Shown piece by piece: positions 1 to 6,746 of a DNA stretch of 64,000 bases (positions are counted from its first letter, which is position 1; each line of letters begins with the position of its first letter). The position numbers and the translations under genes are program-made. This DNA comes from Streptomonospora alba (GTDB taxonomy: Bacteria; Actinomycetota; Actinomycetes; Streptosporangiales; Streptosporangiaceae). Below the pieces are notes generated by a model. It did not search any database and was not told the DNA's origin. It saw only the letters and a program-made list of their open reading frames with translations. The stretch covers positions 124,001 through 188,000 of the forward strand of contig NZ_JROO01000006.1 in NCBI RefSeq assembly GCF_000826685.1, read 5' to 3'.

Positions 1-2
1 TG

Positions 3-24
3 ACCTTGAAGCCGACTCGAAGGT
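3..24 (+). promoter_or_regulatory. MerR-type operator/promoter
   Basis: ACCTT (3-7) and AAGGT (20-24) form the inverted ends of a dyad, the usual architecture of MerR-family operators. A -35 element would begin just outside the window (the first bases read TGACC), and a TCTACC-like -10 lies at 24-29 after the long 18-19 bp spacer typical of MerR promoters. It immediately precedes the MerR gene, so autoregulation is likely. It also makes a TTG start at position 6 implausible. Confidence 0.65.
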
Positions 25-47
25 CTACCGTCACAAGCGTGGACACC

Positions 48-845
48 ATGCGGATTTCGCAACTGGCCGAGCGCACCGGCGTCGCGGCCTCGACGCTGCG
101 CTACTACGACGACCAGGGGCTGCTGCCCGCCCGGCGCACCCGCGCGGGGTACCGCTTGTACGACACCGCCGACCTCGACCGCCTTCAGCTGATCCGCACC
201 GCCAAGCGGCTCGGGCTGCCGCTGGAGGAGATCGGCGAACTCCTCGACGTCTGGTCGAGGGGCGCCTGCACGCAGGTCAAACAGTCCCTGCGCCCGCGTC
301 TCGCGGCGCGGCTCGCCGCCGCGCAGGGCCGCGCCGCCGAGCTGGCCGCCTTCGTCGACACGCTGCGCGGGGCGCTCACGCACCTCGACGCGCTACCGGA
401 TGATCCCGAGCCCTGCGGTCCCGAGTGCGAGCTGCTCGACCTGACGGACGTCCTCGCCCGGGCCGCGCCACCGGAGTCCGCCAGGGACGCGAGCGCACCG
501 GCCGTCGCGTGCTCATTGCAGCCCGAGGACGCCGGCGACCGCATCGACCGGTGGCGCGCCGTATTGGCCGGTGCCCACCGCGAAGAGATCGCGGACGGCC
601 TGCGCGCGGTGGTCCCGGCGGACCGCGCCGCCGAGGTCGCCGAGCTGGCCGCCGCCGAACAGAGCTGCTGCCCGTTCTTCTCGTTCGCGCTGCACTTCGC
701 CCACGCGTCGATCAGCCTGGAGGTCCGGGCGCCGGCGCACGCAAAGCCGATGCTCGACGAGGTCTTCAGCTCCGCCGACTCCGGCACTCACTCCGACTCC
801 GACCCTGACTCCGATGACAGGGCGGCCCGGATCGGCGCCTGCTAA
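48..845 (+). CDS. MerR-family regulator, probably metal-responsive, with extra C-terminal domain
   Basis: The first ~70 residues are a MerR winged helix-turn-helix (LRYYDDQGLL, AGYRLY), followed by a coiled dimerisation helix. Cysteines at about 74, 123 and 127 (C-GPE-C) lie where metal-sensing MerR proteins place thiolate ligands. Residues ~155-240 form an additional domain with a CCPFF motif (Cys 207/208), which I recall from actinobacterial MerR proteins. ATG at 48 is chosen because the upstream TTG at 6 lies inside the operator dyad. The leader would be only about 10 nt. No metal transporter is adjacent within the window; a partner may lie upstream of position 1. Family call is firm; the metal is unknown. 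Confidence 0.85.
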   Translation: MRISQLAERTGVAASTLRYYDDQGLLPARRTRAGYRLYDTADLDRLQLIRTAKRLGLPLEEIGELLDVWSRGACTQVKQSLRPRLAARLAAAQGRAAELAAFVDTLRGALTHLDALPDDPEPCGPECELLDLTDVLARAAPPESARDASAPAVACSLQPEDAGDRIDRWRAVLAGAHREEIADGLRAVVPADRAAEVAELAAAEQSCCPFFSFALHFAHASISLEVRAPAHAKPMLDEVFSSADSGTHSDSDPDSDDRAARIGAC

Positions 846-943
846 GTCCTCGGCGGCGAGATCGTTCTGCAGGCACACTCGGTGTCGAAAGTGTCCGCAG
901 GGACACGCTCGGACATCGGAGGGCCCCGGCGCGGTCCGAGACC

Positions 944-1147
944 TCAGTCCGCGCGGTCCAGCATGGCGCCGAGTCGCCGCTGGATCTCCAGCGCGGTCTC
1001 GCGGACGCGCCCCAGCCAGAACACGCGGTCTTCGGTGGCCGCTACGAGTTCCTCCACCAGCTCCTGCAGCTCGGCGCGCTCGGCCCGGGTCAGTTCGAAC
1101 CCGTCCCGCTGCCGGGGGATCACGGACTCCGCATCGTTCGCGCTCAT
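944..1147 (-). CDS. Small hypothetical protein, helical
   Basis: A 67-residue product rich in Glu/Arg with predicted helices (ELTRAERAELQELVEELVAA). I do not recognise the family. It starts inside the stop of the upstream gene (4-bp ATGA overlap at 1144-1147), so the two are translationally coupled. The pair is divergent from a short GntR regulator. That arrangement suggests a small regulated cassette, but no function can be assigned from sequence. Confidence 0.65.
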   Translation of the reverse strand: MSANDAESVIPRQRDGFELTRAERAELQELVEELVAATEDRVFWLGRVRETALEIQRRLGAMLDRAD

Positions 1148-1437
1148 CGGCCCACCCCCGCGAACACACTTGCGGTGACGAAGTCGAACTCTTCGTGCCA
1201 GTCGGGGACGCCGATGCGGATGTGTGCCAGCGCGGACGCGGCGTAAGGCCGCACCCGGGAGGCGGCCCAAGACCGCGCGGCCGGGGTGCCACCAGCGACG
1301 GCGGACAGCGCGGGCGGCGGCACATATGCCCGCACCCGCGCGGTCACCCGCCGCACCGCCGAGGTGGATGGAGGAACGAGCACGCACATGCGCGCAGCGC
1401 CGACGCGCCGCAGCACACGCTCGATAAGGTCGGTCAT
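1144..1437 (-). CDS. Hypothetical protein, first gene of a coupled pair
   Basis: A 97-residue product starting at ATG 1437. It contains proline-rich stretches and a C-terminal WHEEFDFVTASVFAGVG segment. No signal peptide, membrane span or recognised catalytic motif is evident. An in-frame ATG lies further upstream, but 1437 is the more compact choice. It overlaps the following gene by 4 bp and is divergent from the GntR-type gene at 1592, which is therefore the likely regulator of the pair. The family is unknown to me. Confidence 0.6.
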   Translation of the reverse strand: MTDLIERVLRRVGAARMCVLVPPSTSAVRRVTARVRAYVPPPALSAVAGGTPAARSWAASRVRPYAASALAHIRIGVPDWHEEFDFVTASVFAGVGR

Positions 1438-1591
1438 GTCATCAGCTCCTGTGTAGCTGGTGGCCATGCCCTCGGGCCGTTGCCGCGGTCGCGAGGGCCT
1501 ACTTCTGTCTGACGCTACATCAACCTTGACACAGCAAGCTATGCGTTGTCCCGGTGCTCTTAGGCAAACCCTAGCCATCTAAAGTGATTCC

Positions 1592-1861
1592 ATGTCACGG
1601 CTTCCCCAGGGCTACGGTCCTGACAGCGAAATCGACCATGAAGCACCGGATCCCGTGTATCTCCAACTGTGCGCGATCCTGGTGGCCAGGATCGAAATCG
1701 GTCGGTATCCGCCCCAGCGGGTAGTGCCAGGCATCGAGCGCTTGGTACAGGAGTTCGGAGTCGCTCGCGGCACCGCCCGCAAGTCTCTGACGCTACTCGC
1801 GGAGCTGGGCTACCTGCGCATCGTGAACGGCAAGGGCGCCTACGTCACGGACCACGGCTGA
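1592..1861 (+). CDS. Short GntR-family transcriptional regulator
   Basis: 89 residues consisting almost only of a GntR winged helix: DPVYLQLCAILVARI, then RLVQEFGVARGTARKSLTLL and a wing ending NGKGAYV. There is no C-terminal effector domain, as in the small YtrA-like GntR proteins common in actinomycetes. No ribosome-binding site precedes the ATG. A TAAAGT -10 at 1580-1585 places transcription start at about 1592, so the mRNA is probably leaderless. It is divergent from the coupled pair at 944-1437 and probably regulates it or itself. Confidence 0.82.
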   Translation: MSRLPQGYGPDSEIDHEAPDPVYLQLCAILVARIEIGRYPPQRVVPGIERLVQEFGVARGTARKSLTLLAELGYLRIVNGKGAYVTDHG

Positions 1862-1930
1862 TCCACCGAGCGCACGCCGGGCTTCGAAGCCGGACCGCCC
1901 CCGGCACTCCCCCCAGCACCCTCCCCCACC

Positions 1931-1993
1931 CGTTGATCTTGTACCTACCGCAGCGGGTAAGCGCATTCCGTGTCCGTAGGTACAAGATCAACG
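1931..1993. repeat. 18-bp perfect inverted repeat, 27-nt loop
   Basis: Arms CGTTGATCTTGTACCTAC (1931-1948) and its exact complement (1976-1993) enclose 27 nt. The arms are much more AT-rich than the surrounding DNA and no T-tract follows. The repeat lies between the GntR gene and the orphan gene at 2042, about 50 bp upstream of the latter. It could be a terminator, an operator, or a small non-coding mobile palindrome; I see no second copy in this window. Confidence 0.75.
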
Positions 1994-2041
1994 CTGCTGT
2001 TCCGGTGACCACTCCCCTCTCCGGTCTCCTACTCTGGCCCT

Positions 2042-3562
2042 ATGTCCCCCAAGAAGCGCAGCAACAAGGGAAAGCGCGGCGGTGCCCAGGTGAGCGGGAA
2101 CCCGCAGAAGCGCGCGGAGCAGGCGGCAGAACGCGAAGCCCGCCCGCCGGTGTTCGACGGGGGCGACGAGCCGGCTCCGCCGATGCCCGACTGGGGCCTC
2201 GGCGTGGACTGGGCGTCGGGATCGGCCGACGCCCCGCCGACCCTCGGCCAAGCCCCCGTGGAGCCCCCGCACCCCGGGTGGGCGGAGTCCCACCACCGCG
2301 TGCTCGAACGCGCCCACGAGGCGGAGATCCCCGGCAGCCCACTGGCCCTCGACACCCTCACCTGCGAACTCGTCGGCCGCGCCTACGTGGAGGGTCTGAA
2401 GGAGGCCGACCGCGAGTTCGACCTCCTCATCGAGTCCGAAGAGGCGAAGGAAATCGACGAGTCCGAGCTGTTCGAGCGGGCCGAGCAGCTCAGCGGGTAC
2501 GACTCCGACCCCGTCGGATGGCTGGACCTGCTGGCCGAGTCCGCCGCACGCGAGATCACGGACGCGGCGAAGACGCCCCGCTGGGAAAGCCCCTGGATGC
2601 TGCTCCGCGGCATGATGGCCTGGGTCCCCTACGTCCCCGACTCCGAGAGCGGCAGCCCGCTCGAAGCCGCCTCCATGGCACTGATGGAGGCGGGCCAGCG
2701 GCTCCTCGACGACGGGGCGCTGCCCCGCCTGCCCGACCCGCTCCAGGATCTCCGGCCGCAGCCCACCGCCTGGCCGCTGGTCCTGCACGACGCCTACGGC
2801 AGCCGGGCCGCACTGATGGCGCCCTTCGCCTACGGCGACGAACGGCACGACCCGCACTGGTACTGCTGGGACATCGACCGGTGCGCCGGTGAGCTCGTGC
2901 TCAGCGCCGGGGTGTTCGGGTCCGCGGAGGAGGCGGCGGCCCAGTGGCGCACCGCCGTCGGCGACAGCGCTCCCGCCGACGCCGCGCCGCAGCGGTGCTC
3001 CGGCCAAGAGGCGGCCGACCTCTTGGAGATCGCGATGGACACCCATCTGCTCGCCGGGATGCGGATCGGCAACGAGGACGACGGACTCGTCGTCGAGCAG
3101 TTCCGCTCGGCCGCCCGCGCCGAGGAGGTGTCCATCAGCTTCGAAGACCGGCTGCCACTGCCCCAGGCGGGACCGGAGTCCGAATCCCACCACGGCGCCG
3201 AGGACTTCCGCGCGTGGTACACCGACCGCCACGGGACCGCTCCCGAGGCCGGCGCCGTCACGACGCTCGCCGAGGTCTGGGGGCCGGAAGGCGGGCCGGT
3301 CTCCCTGCGGTACGCCTGCTCCCCGCACCGGATCCGCAGCGCGGCGATGGTTCTCGGCGACTCCGACGATCCCGCCGAGGCTCAGCGCGTGCTCGGGCTG
3401 CTGCCCGACTGGGTGGAGTGGTGCCTGGACCACTCCGGCCTGACGGGCGAAGCGGCCGAGGCGGCCCGCACGCTCGCGCGCCGGATCGCCGACGAGGCGG
3501 GGCGGGACGCGTTCGATCCGCAGGCGCTGTTCGACCTCCCCTTCCGTCCCAAGGAGCTGTAG
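2042..3562 (+). CDS. Hypothetical protein, 506 aa, basic N-terminus
   Basis: The protein begins with a Lys/Arg-rich, probably disordered tail (MSPKKRSNKGKRGGAQ), then an acidic, mostly helical body without signal peptide or membrane spans. Trp-rich segments occur (about residues 52-58, and HWYCWDIDRC mid-protein). I recognise no domain. There is no ribosome-binding site. A TACTCT hexamer at 2030-2035 lies 7 nt upstream of the ATG, so a leaderless transcript is plausible. Codon usage matches the neighbours. It is monocistronic, flanked by the 18-bp inverted repeat and a terminator at its stop codon. Confidence 0.75.
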   Translation: MSPKKRSNKGKRGGAQVSGNPQKRAEQAAEREARPPVFDGGDEPAPPMPDWGLGVDWASGSADAPPTLGQAPVEPPHPGWAESHHRVLERAHEAEIPGSPLALDTLTCELVGRAYVEGLKEADREFDLLIESEEAKEIDESELFERAEQLSGYDSDPVGWLDLLAESAAREITDAAKTPRWESPWMLLRGMMAWVPYVPDSESGSPLEAASMALMEAGQRLLDDGALPRLPDPLQDLRPQPTAWPLVLHDAYGSRAALMAPFAYGDERHDPHWYCWDIDRCAGELVLSAGVFGSAEEAAAQWRTAVGDSAPADAAPQRCSGQEAADLLEIAMDTHLLAGMRIGNEDDGLVVEQFRSAARAEEVSISFEDRLPLPQAGPESESHHGAEDFRAWYTDRHGTAPEAGAVTTLAEVWGPEGGPVSLRYACSPHRIRSAAMVLGDSDDPAEAQRVLGLLPDWVEWCLDHSGLTGEAAEAARTLARRIADEAGRDAFDPQALFDLPFRPKEL

Positions 3563-3567
3563 CCCGG

Positions 3568-3589
3568 CGCCCCGGCATTGACCGGGGCG
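3568..3589. terminator. GC-rich terminator hairpin between convergent genes
   Basis: An 8-bp stem (CGCCCCGG / CCGGGGCG) with a 6-nt loop begins a few bases after the TAG of the 506-aa gene. It lies between convergent genes and may serve both. Confidence 0.5.
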
Positions 3590-3820
3590 GCGCCCTCAGC
3601 GGACGAGAATGACCTGCGGGAAGCGCCGGGACGGGGCAGTGCAGAGGGCTCCCGCGGGCCCTCTGCGCTGCGGTGCCACCGGATGCTCCCGGCACCTTCC
3701 CGGCCATCCCGCAGGTGGGCTGGTCATCCCGGCGGGAAAGCCGTCCGCGTGCCGACCGCGTGGATGTTCCTTCGCGTCCGCCGTCCGCCGTGTGTCTTCC
3801 GCGTGTCTTCCGCCGTGCAA

Positions 3821-4441
3821 CTACCGTTCCCGGACGGCGTAGGTCAGGTGCGTCACCCTCGGGGAGGGCTCTGCGCGGACCGGCTCCAAGGCCACGCGGC
3901 CCGCGTCCACGCCCTCGAACAGGCGTATTCCGGAGCCGAACAGCACGGGCGATAGCGCGATCGAGAACTCGTCGATCAAGCCGGCGTTCACGTATTCCAG
4001 GATCGTCGCGCCGCCGCCCGCGATGCGGACGTCGCGGTCGCCCGCGGCCTCGCGGGCTTGGTCGAGCGCGGCCTCGATGCCGTCGTTGACGAAGTGGAAG
4101 GTGGTCCCGCCCGGCCGTTCCCAGGGAGCACGCTTCTCGTGCGTCACGACGAAGACCGGTGTGTGGAACGGCGCCTCCTCGGGCCATGCTCGCTCGCCGG
4201 CGTCGAACATGCGCTTGCCCATGACGCTCGCGCCGGTGCGCTCGAACGTCTCCCGCACGATCTCGTTGTCGCGCCCTTCCTCACCGCCCTCGCCGAGCTT
4301 CAGGTTCTCCCTGAAGAACCGCTGCGGGAAGATCCACTGCTGCAGTTCCATCCACTGCCGCCCCATCAAGTCATCGAGGGACTCGGGCGCGATGAAACCG
4401 TCCAGCGACATCGAAACGCTGAAGAACACCGTGCCGGCCAT
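3821..4441 (-). CDS. Dihydrofolate reductase-like (RibD C-terminal domain) protein
   Basis: 206 residues. It opens with the VFFSVSMSLDGFIA signature of the DHFR/RibD_C superfamily and has VMGKRMFDAGE, the nucleotide-binding RIAGGGATILEYVNAGLIDEF and SPVLFGSGIRLFE in the order expected for such proteins. These are cytoplasmic NAD(P)H-dependent reductases of mostly unknown substrate; a true folate role is not implied. It is the last gene of an ArsR-SRPBCC-DHFR operon; its ATG overlaps the preceding stop by one base. ArsR/SRPBCC/RibD_C groupings recur in actinobacteria. Confidence 0.88.
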   Translation of the reverse strand: MAGTVFFSVSMSLDGFIAPESLDDLMGRQWMELQQWIFPQRFFRENLKLGEGGEEGRDNEIVRETFERTGASVMGKRMFDAGERAWPEEAPFHTPVFVVTHEKRAPWERPGGTTFHFVNDGIEAALDQAREAAGDRDVRIAGGGATILEYVNAGLIDEFSIALSPVLFGSGIRLFEGVDAGRVALEPVRAEPSPRVTHLTYAVRER

Positions 4442-4944
4442 CAGCCCTCCGCTCCTTGCTGAGTGATCTCGACGTAGGCAGCCAGGTTGCCCAGGGTCTG
4501 CCGACCGCCCTCGATCGCGTGGTACTTCTCGACCGCCTCGTCGCGCAGTTCCTTGGTCGGGAAGACCGTGCGCATCCGGATCCGGGTCGCCGCACCGTCG
4601 GGCTCGAACGTCAGGACCGACTCGAAGGCGTTCGGGTCGCCGCGGGACTCACCGTGGAGCAGCGCGATCCGCTCCGGCGGGGCGATCTCGGTCCAGGAGA
4701 TCCACTCGGTGTAGTCCGTCCCGTCCGGTCCGTGCATGACGAAGTTCCACTCCCCGCCGACGCGGAACTCGAACGACTGCGTGGTGGTGGTGAACCCCTC
4801 CGGTCCCCACCACTGCGATAGGTGCCGGACCTCGGTGAACGCCTCGAACACCAACTCCCGCGGGGCGTCGATGACCCGGGAGATGAAGACCTCGCGGTCG
4901 GCCGACGCGGACTGCGCCGAAGCTCCTCGTTCTGTCGCGCTCAT
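4441..4944 (-). CDS. SRPBCC (AHSA1-like) domain protein
   Basis: 167 residues with an activator-of-Hsp90-ATPase/START-like fold: a DREVFISRVIDAPRELVFEAFTE opening split over the first strand and helix, HLSQWWGPEG, and a FPTKELRDEAVEK C-terminal helix. Such proteins form a hydrophobic cavity for small ligands; the ligand is unknown. It sits 3 bp after the ArsR regulator and abuts the DHFR-like gene, so it is co-transcribed. Pairs of ArsR repressor and AHSA1 protein are common; the function of this pair is not established. Confidence 0.88.
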   Translation of the reverse strand: MSATERGASAQSASADREVFISRVIDAPRELVFEAFTEVRHLSQWWGPEGFTTTTQSFEFRVGGEWNFVMHGPDGTDYTEWISWTEIAPPERIALLHGESRGDPNAFESVLTFEPDGAATRIRMRTVFPTKELRDEAVEKYHAIEGGRQTLGNLAAYVEITQQGAEG

Positions 4945-4947
4945 CAG

Positions 4948-5289
4948 CTACTCCTCCGGCTTTTCCTGCTTCAGGTCCTGCACGTATGCGTCCAGCCGGT
5001 CCAAGCTCTCGCTCCAGAACCGCTCGAACCCGCCGGTCCACTCGTGGACCGGCCGCAGCCCGCGGGCGTCGAGACCGTACAGGCGCCGCTTGCCCGCCTT
5101 GCGGTCCCGCACCAGCCCGACCTCCCGGAGCACCCGCAGGTGCTTGGACGCGCGCGGCTGGTCGATCCCCAGCTCCCGCGCCAGCTCGGTCACCGGCCGC
5201 TCACCCGCCCGCAGCAGCACCAGGATCTCCCGGCGTCGCGGCTCGGCGATCGCGTTGAAGACGTCCGACGTCGTCGCTGCTCGTGCCAT
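4948..5289 (-). CDS. ArsR-family transcriptional repressor
   Basis: 113 residues with a winged helix: VFNAIAEPRRREILVLL, then VTELARELGIDQPRASKHLRVLREVGLV and the wing RKAGKRRLYGLD, ending in a long amphipathic helix. No metal-site cysteines are present, so this is the non-metal ArsR type usually paired with SRPBCC proteins. Start ATG 5289 is used; in-frame ATGs at 5298 and 5301 are possible. The dyad at 5300-5311 overlaps these upstream starts, which favours the internal ATG and suggests autoregulation of the three-gene operon. Confidence 0.9.
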   Translation of the reverse strand: MARAATTSDVFNAIAEPRRREILVLLRAGERPVTELARELGIDQPRASKHLRVLREVGLVRDRKAGKRRLYGLDARGLRPVHEWTGGFERFWSESLDRLDAYVQDLKQEKPEE

Positions 5290-5299
5290 GTGCGTCATC

Positions 5300-5311
5300 A
5301 TATGCTCATAT
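5300..5311. promoter_or_regulatory. Probable ArsR operator dyad
   Basis: ATATG-CT-CATAT is a short AT-rich dyad in a GC-rich region, directly upstream of the ArsR start and overlapping alternative start codons. Autorepression by ArsR proteins typically uses such a site. Confidence 0.45.
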
Positions 5312-5455
5312 CGGCATGCGTCAACGGAAGAAGCAGGCGGGTCGTGCCGGATGCTGGTCCTGGCCCGTGTCACCTGGCTCGACTCGCCGGCGCGCACCTC
5401 GTCAGGCGACCTGGGCCGGCGCGCCGCGCAGGTCAGGCGGGAGTGGGCCTTCGGC

Positions 5456-5830
5456 TCAGGGCGTGGGGCCGGCCCTTCTCCGTGCCGTGCGGTAACGCAT
5501 CGCGATGCGCACGAAGCGCGTGATGGACGAGCCGGTCGCGTCCTCGACGAACCCGGTGACCGCGAGCACGGCGACGCCGATGGTCGGATGGGCATCGATG
5601 GACTCGTGCCTGTGGTGGGAGATCGGCCGGGCGCGCAGGTCGTGCTCGGACAGCCGGAATGCTCTCCCCGATGCGCCAGGGCCGGCGGTGGGCACCGATC
5701 ACACACTCGGACGCAGGAGTGCGGACGTCGGCGGCGCCTCGCCGATGATGAACGACAGCCCGGCGTCCTCGATGCCTTCACGATTGGCCGCGGAGATCGT
5801 CCCGGCAGGCGACCACGGTGACCTCGGACG
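5456..5830 (-). pseudogene. Decayed IS1634-type (DDE) transposase remnant
   Basis: Three fragments on the minus strand align in order with IS1634-family transposases as I know them. VTVVA at ~5811-5825 shifts frame into AGTISAANREGIEDAGLSFIIG (split here only for description) at ~5740-5805. A stretch IGAHRRPWRIGES follows near 5655-5700 in another frame. Then comes SEHDLRARPISHH with SIDAHPTIGVAVLAVTGF and SITRFVRIAMRYRT, ending 5456. About 100 central residues and the whole N-terminus are missing, and at least two frameshifts occur. No terminal repeats were found. It is a dead relic of an old insertion. Confidence 0.75.
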
Positions 5831-5871
5831 CGTCGGCGGCTTGGGACCCGCGACCCCGCTGCGAGCGCGCG

Positions 5872-6345
5872 TCAGCTCCCCTGCTCGCTCGGCTCGGTGC
5901 GGTCCCAGTAGGTGCGGGGGACGCGGACGCGCTTGCCCGTGGCCGACTCCACCACGGTCGGGGCCTGCAGGCGGCGCATCAGGCCGAAGGCGATGACGGC
6001 GCCGGCCAGGGCCACGGCCGTCCAGCTCGCATACAGCGCCCAGTTCATGCCGGAGCCCGTGAGCAGCCGTCCCGTGTCCACGGCAGTGCCGACCACCGGT
6101 GCCGCCAGGACCGCGACCGCGTTGCGACCGAGGCTGTGGCGGTCGGGAGAGCGGTGGGCCAGGGCCGCGGCGACGACCGACAGGAAGTAGGCGGCGAACC
6201 CGATGCCGCCCAGCCACAGCAGCGCCCCGGTGAAGTCGCGGACGTGCTCGGCGGGAGCCAGCAGCTGGAAGGCGAGCGCTCCGACGTTGGTCAGCATGAA
6301 CCACACGACGGCGCCGATGACCCACGCCCGGATGAACTCCACCAT
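5872..6345 (-). CDS. Small integral membrane protein, unknown function
   Basis: 157 residues with about four hydrophobic helices (WVIGAVVWFMLTNVGALAF; ALLWLGGIGFAAYFLSVVAAAL; VAVLAAPVVGTAVD; ALYASWTAVALAGAVIAFGL) and a basic C-terminal tail ending PSEQGS. ATG 6345 is preceded by GGAGAGG at good spacing; a longer in-frame extension upstream is Arg/Gly-rich and unlikely. I do not recognise the family. It is monocistronic, downstream of the dpp operon terminator and next to the transposase relic. Confidence 0.7.
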   Translation of the reverse strand: MVEFIRAWVIGAVVWFMLTNVGALAFQLLAPAEHVRDFTGALLWLGGIGFAAYFLSVVAAALAHRSPDRHSLGRNAVAVLAAPVVGTAVDTGRLLTGSGMNWALYASWTAVALAGAVIAFGLMRRLQAPTVVESATGKRVRVPRTYWDRTEPSEQGS

Positions 6346-6746
6346 CGCCTCTCCGCAGATTGAGTCGGAAACGCACGCAGCGGCCGACTGCCGACCCGCC
6401 GCTCCCCCGCCGATGCCGCCACCGGCGGGGCCCGGCCAGCCGGCGCCGACCTGCCGGTCCCGCCGGCGCACCGCCGTGATCACCCACCGGCGTCGTGTGG
6501 ACGCGCGGTGCGGCCGCCCCGAGTCTAGACCCCGTCCCGCCGAGATCGGCAGTCTCCTCGGCCCCTGAGTGCCCTGCTCTCCCTACGGCGCGCTCGCCGC
6601 CCCGCTCCCCCGCCGCCGCGACGCTTCGCCTCCCGGCCCCGCACACAGCGCCGCCCCCGCCCAGCGAACTGGGCGGGGGCGGCGCTCGGGCCTGCGGACC
6701 GGTCGGTGTCCGCCTGCCCCGCTATCGGGCCGCGCGGCCGCGCGGC
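6346..6746. other. Intergenic region with dpp terminator
   Basis: A 400-bp non-coding stretch. Its right part carries the hairpin at 6647-6686; the rest is GC-rich sequence with a TCTAGA palindrome near 6523 and no convincing gene. Confidence 0.6.
6647..6686 (-). terminator. Strong terminator of the oligopeptide ABC operon
   Basis: An 18-bp perfect stem (left arm AGCGCCGCCCCCGCCCAG) closed by a CGAA tetraloop. It lies about 60 bp downstream of the substrate-binding-protein stop codon in the direction of transcription. Confidence 0.8.
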
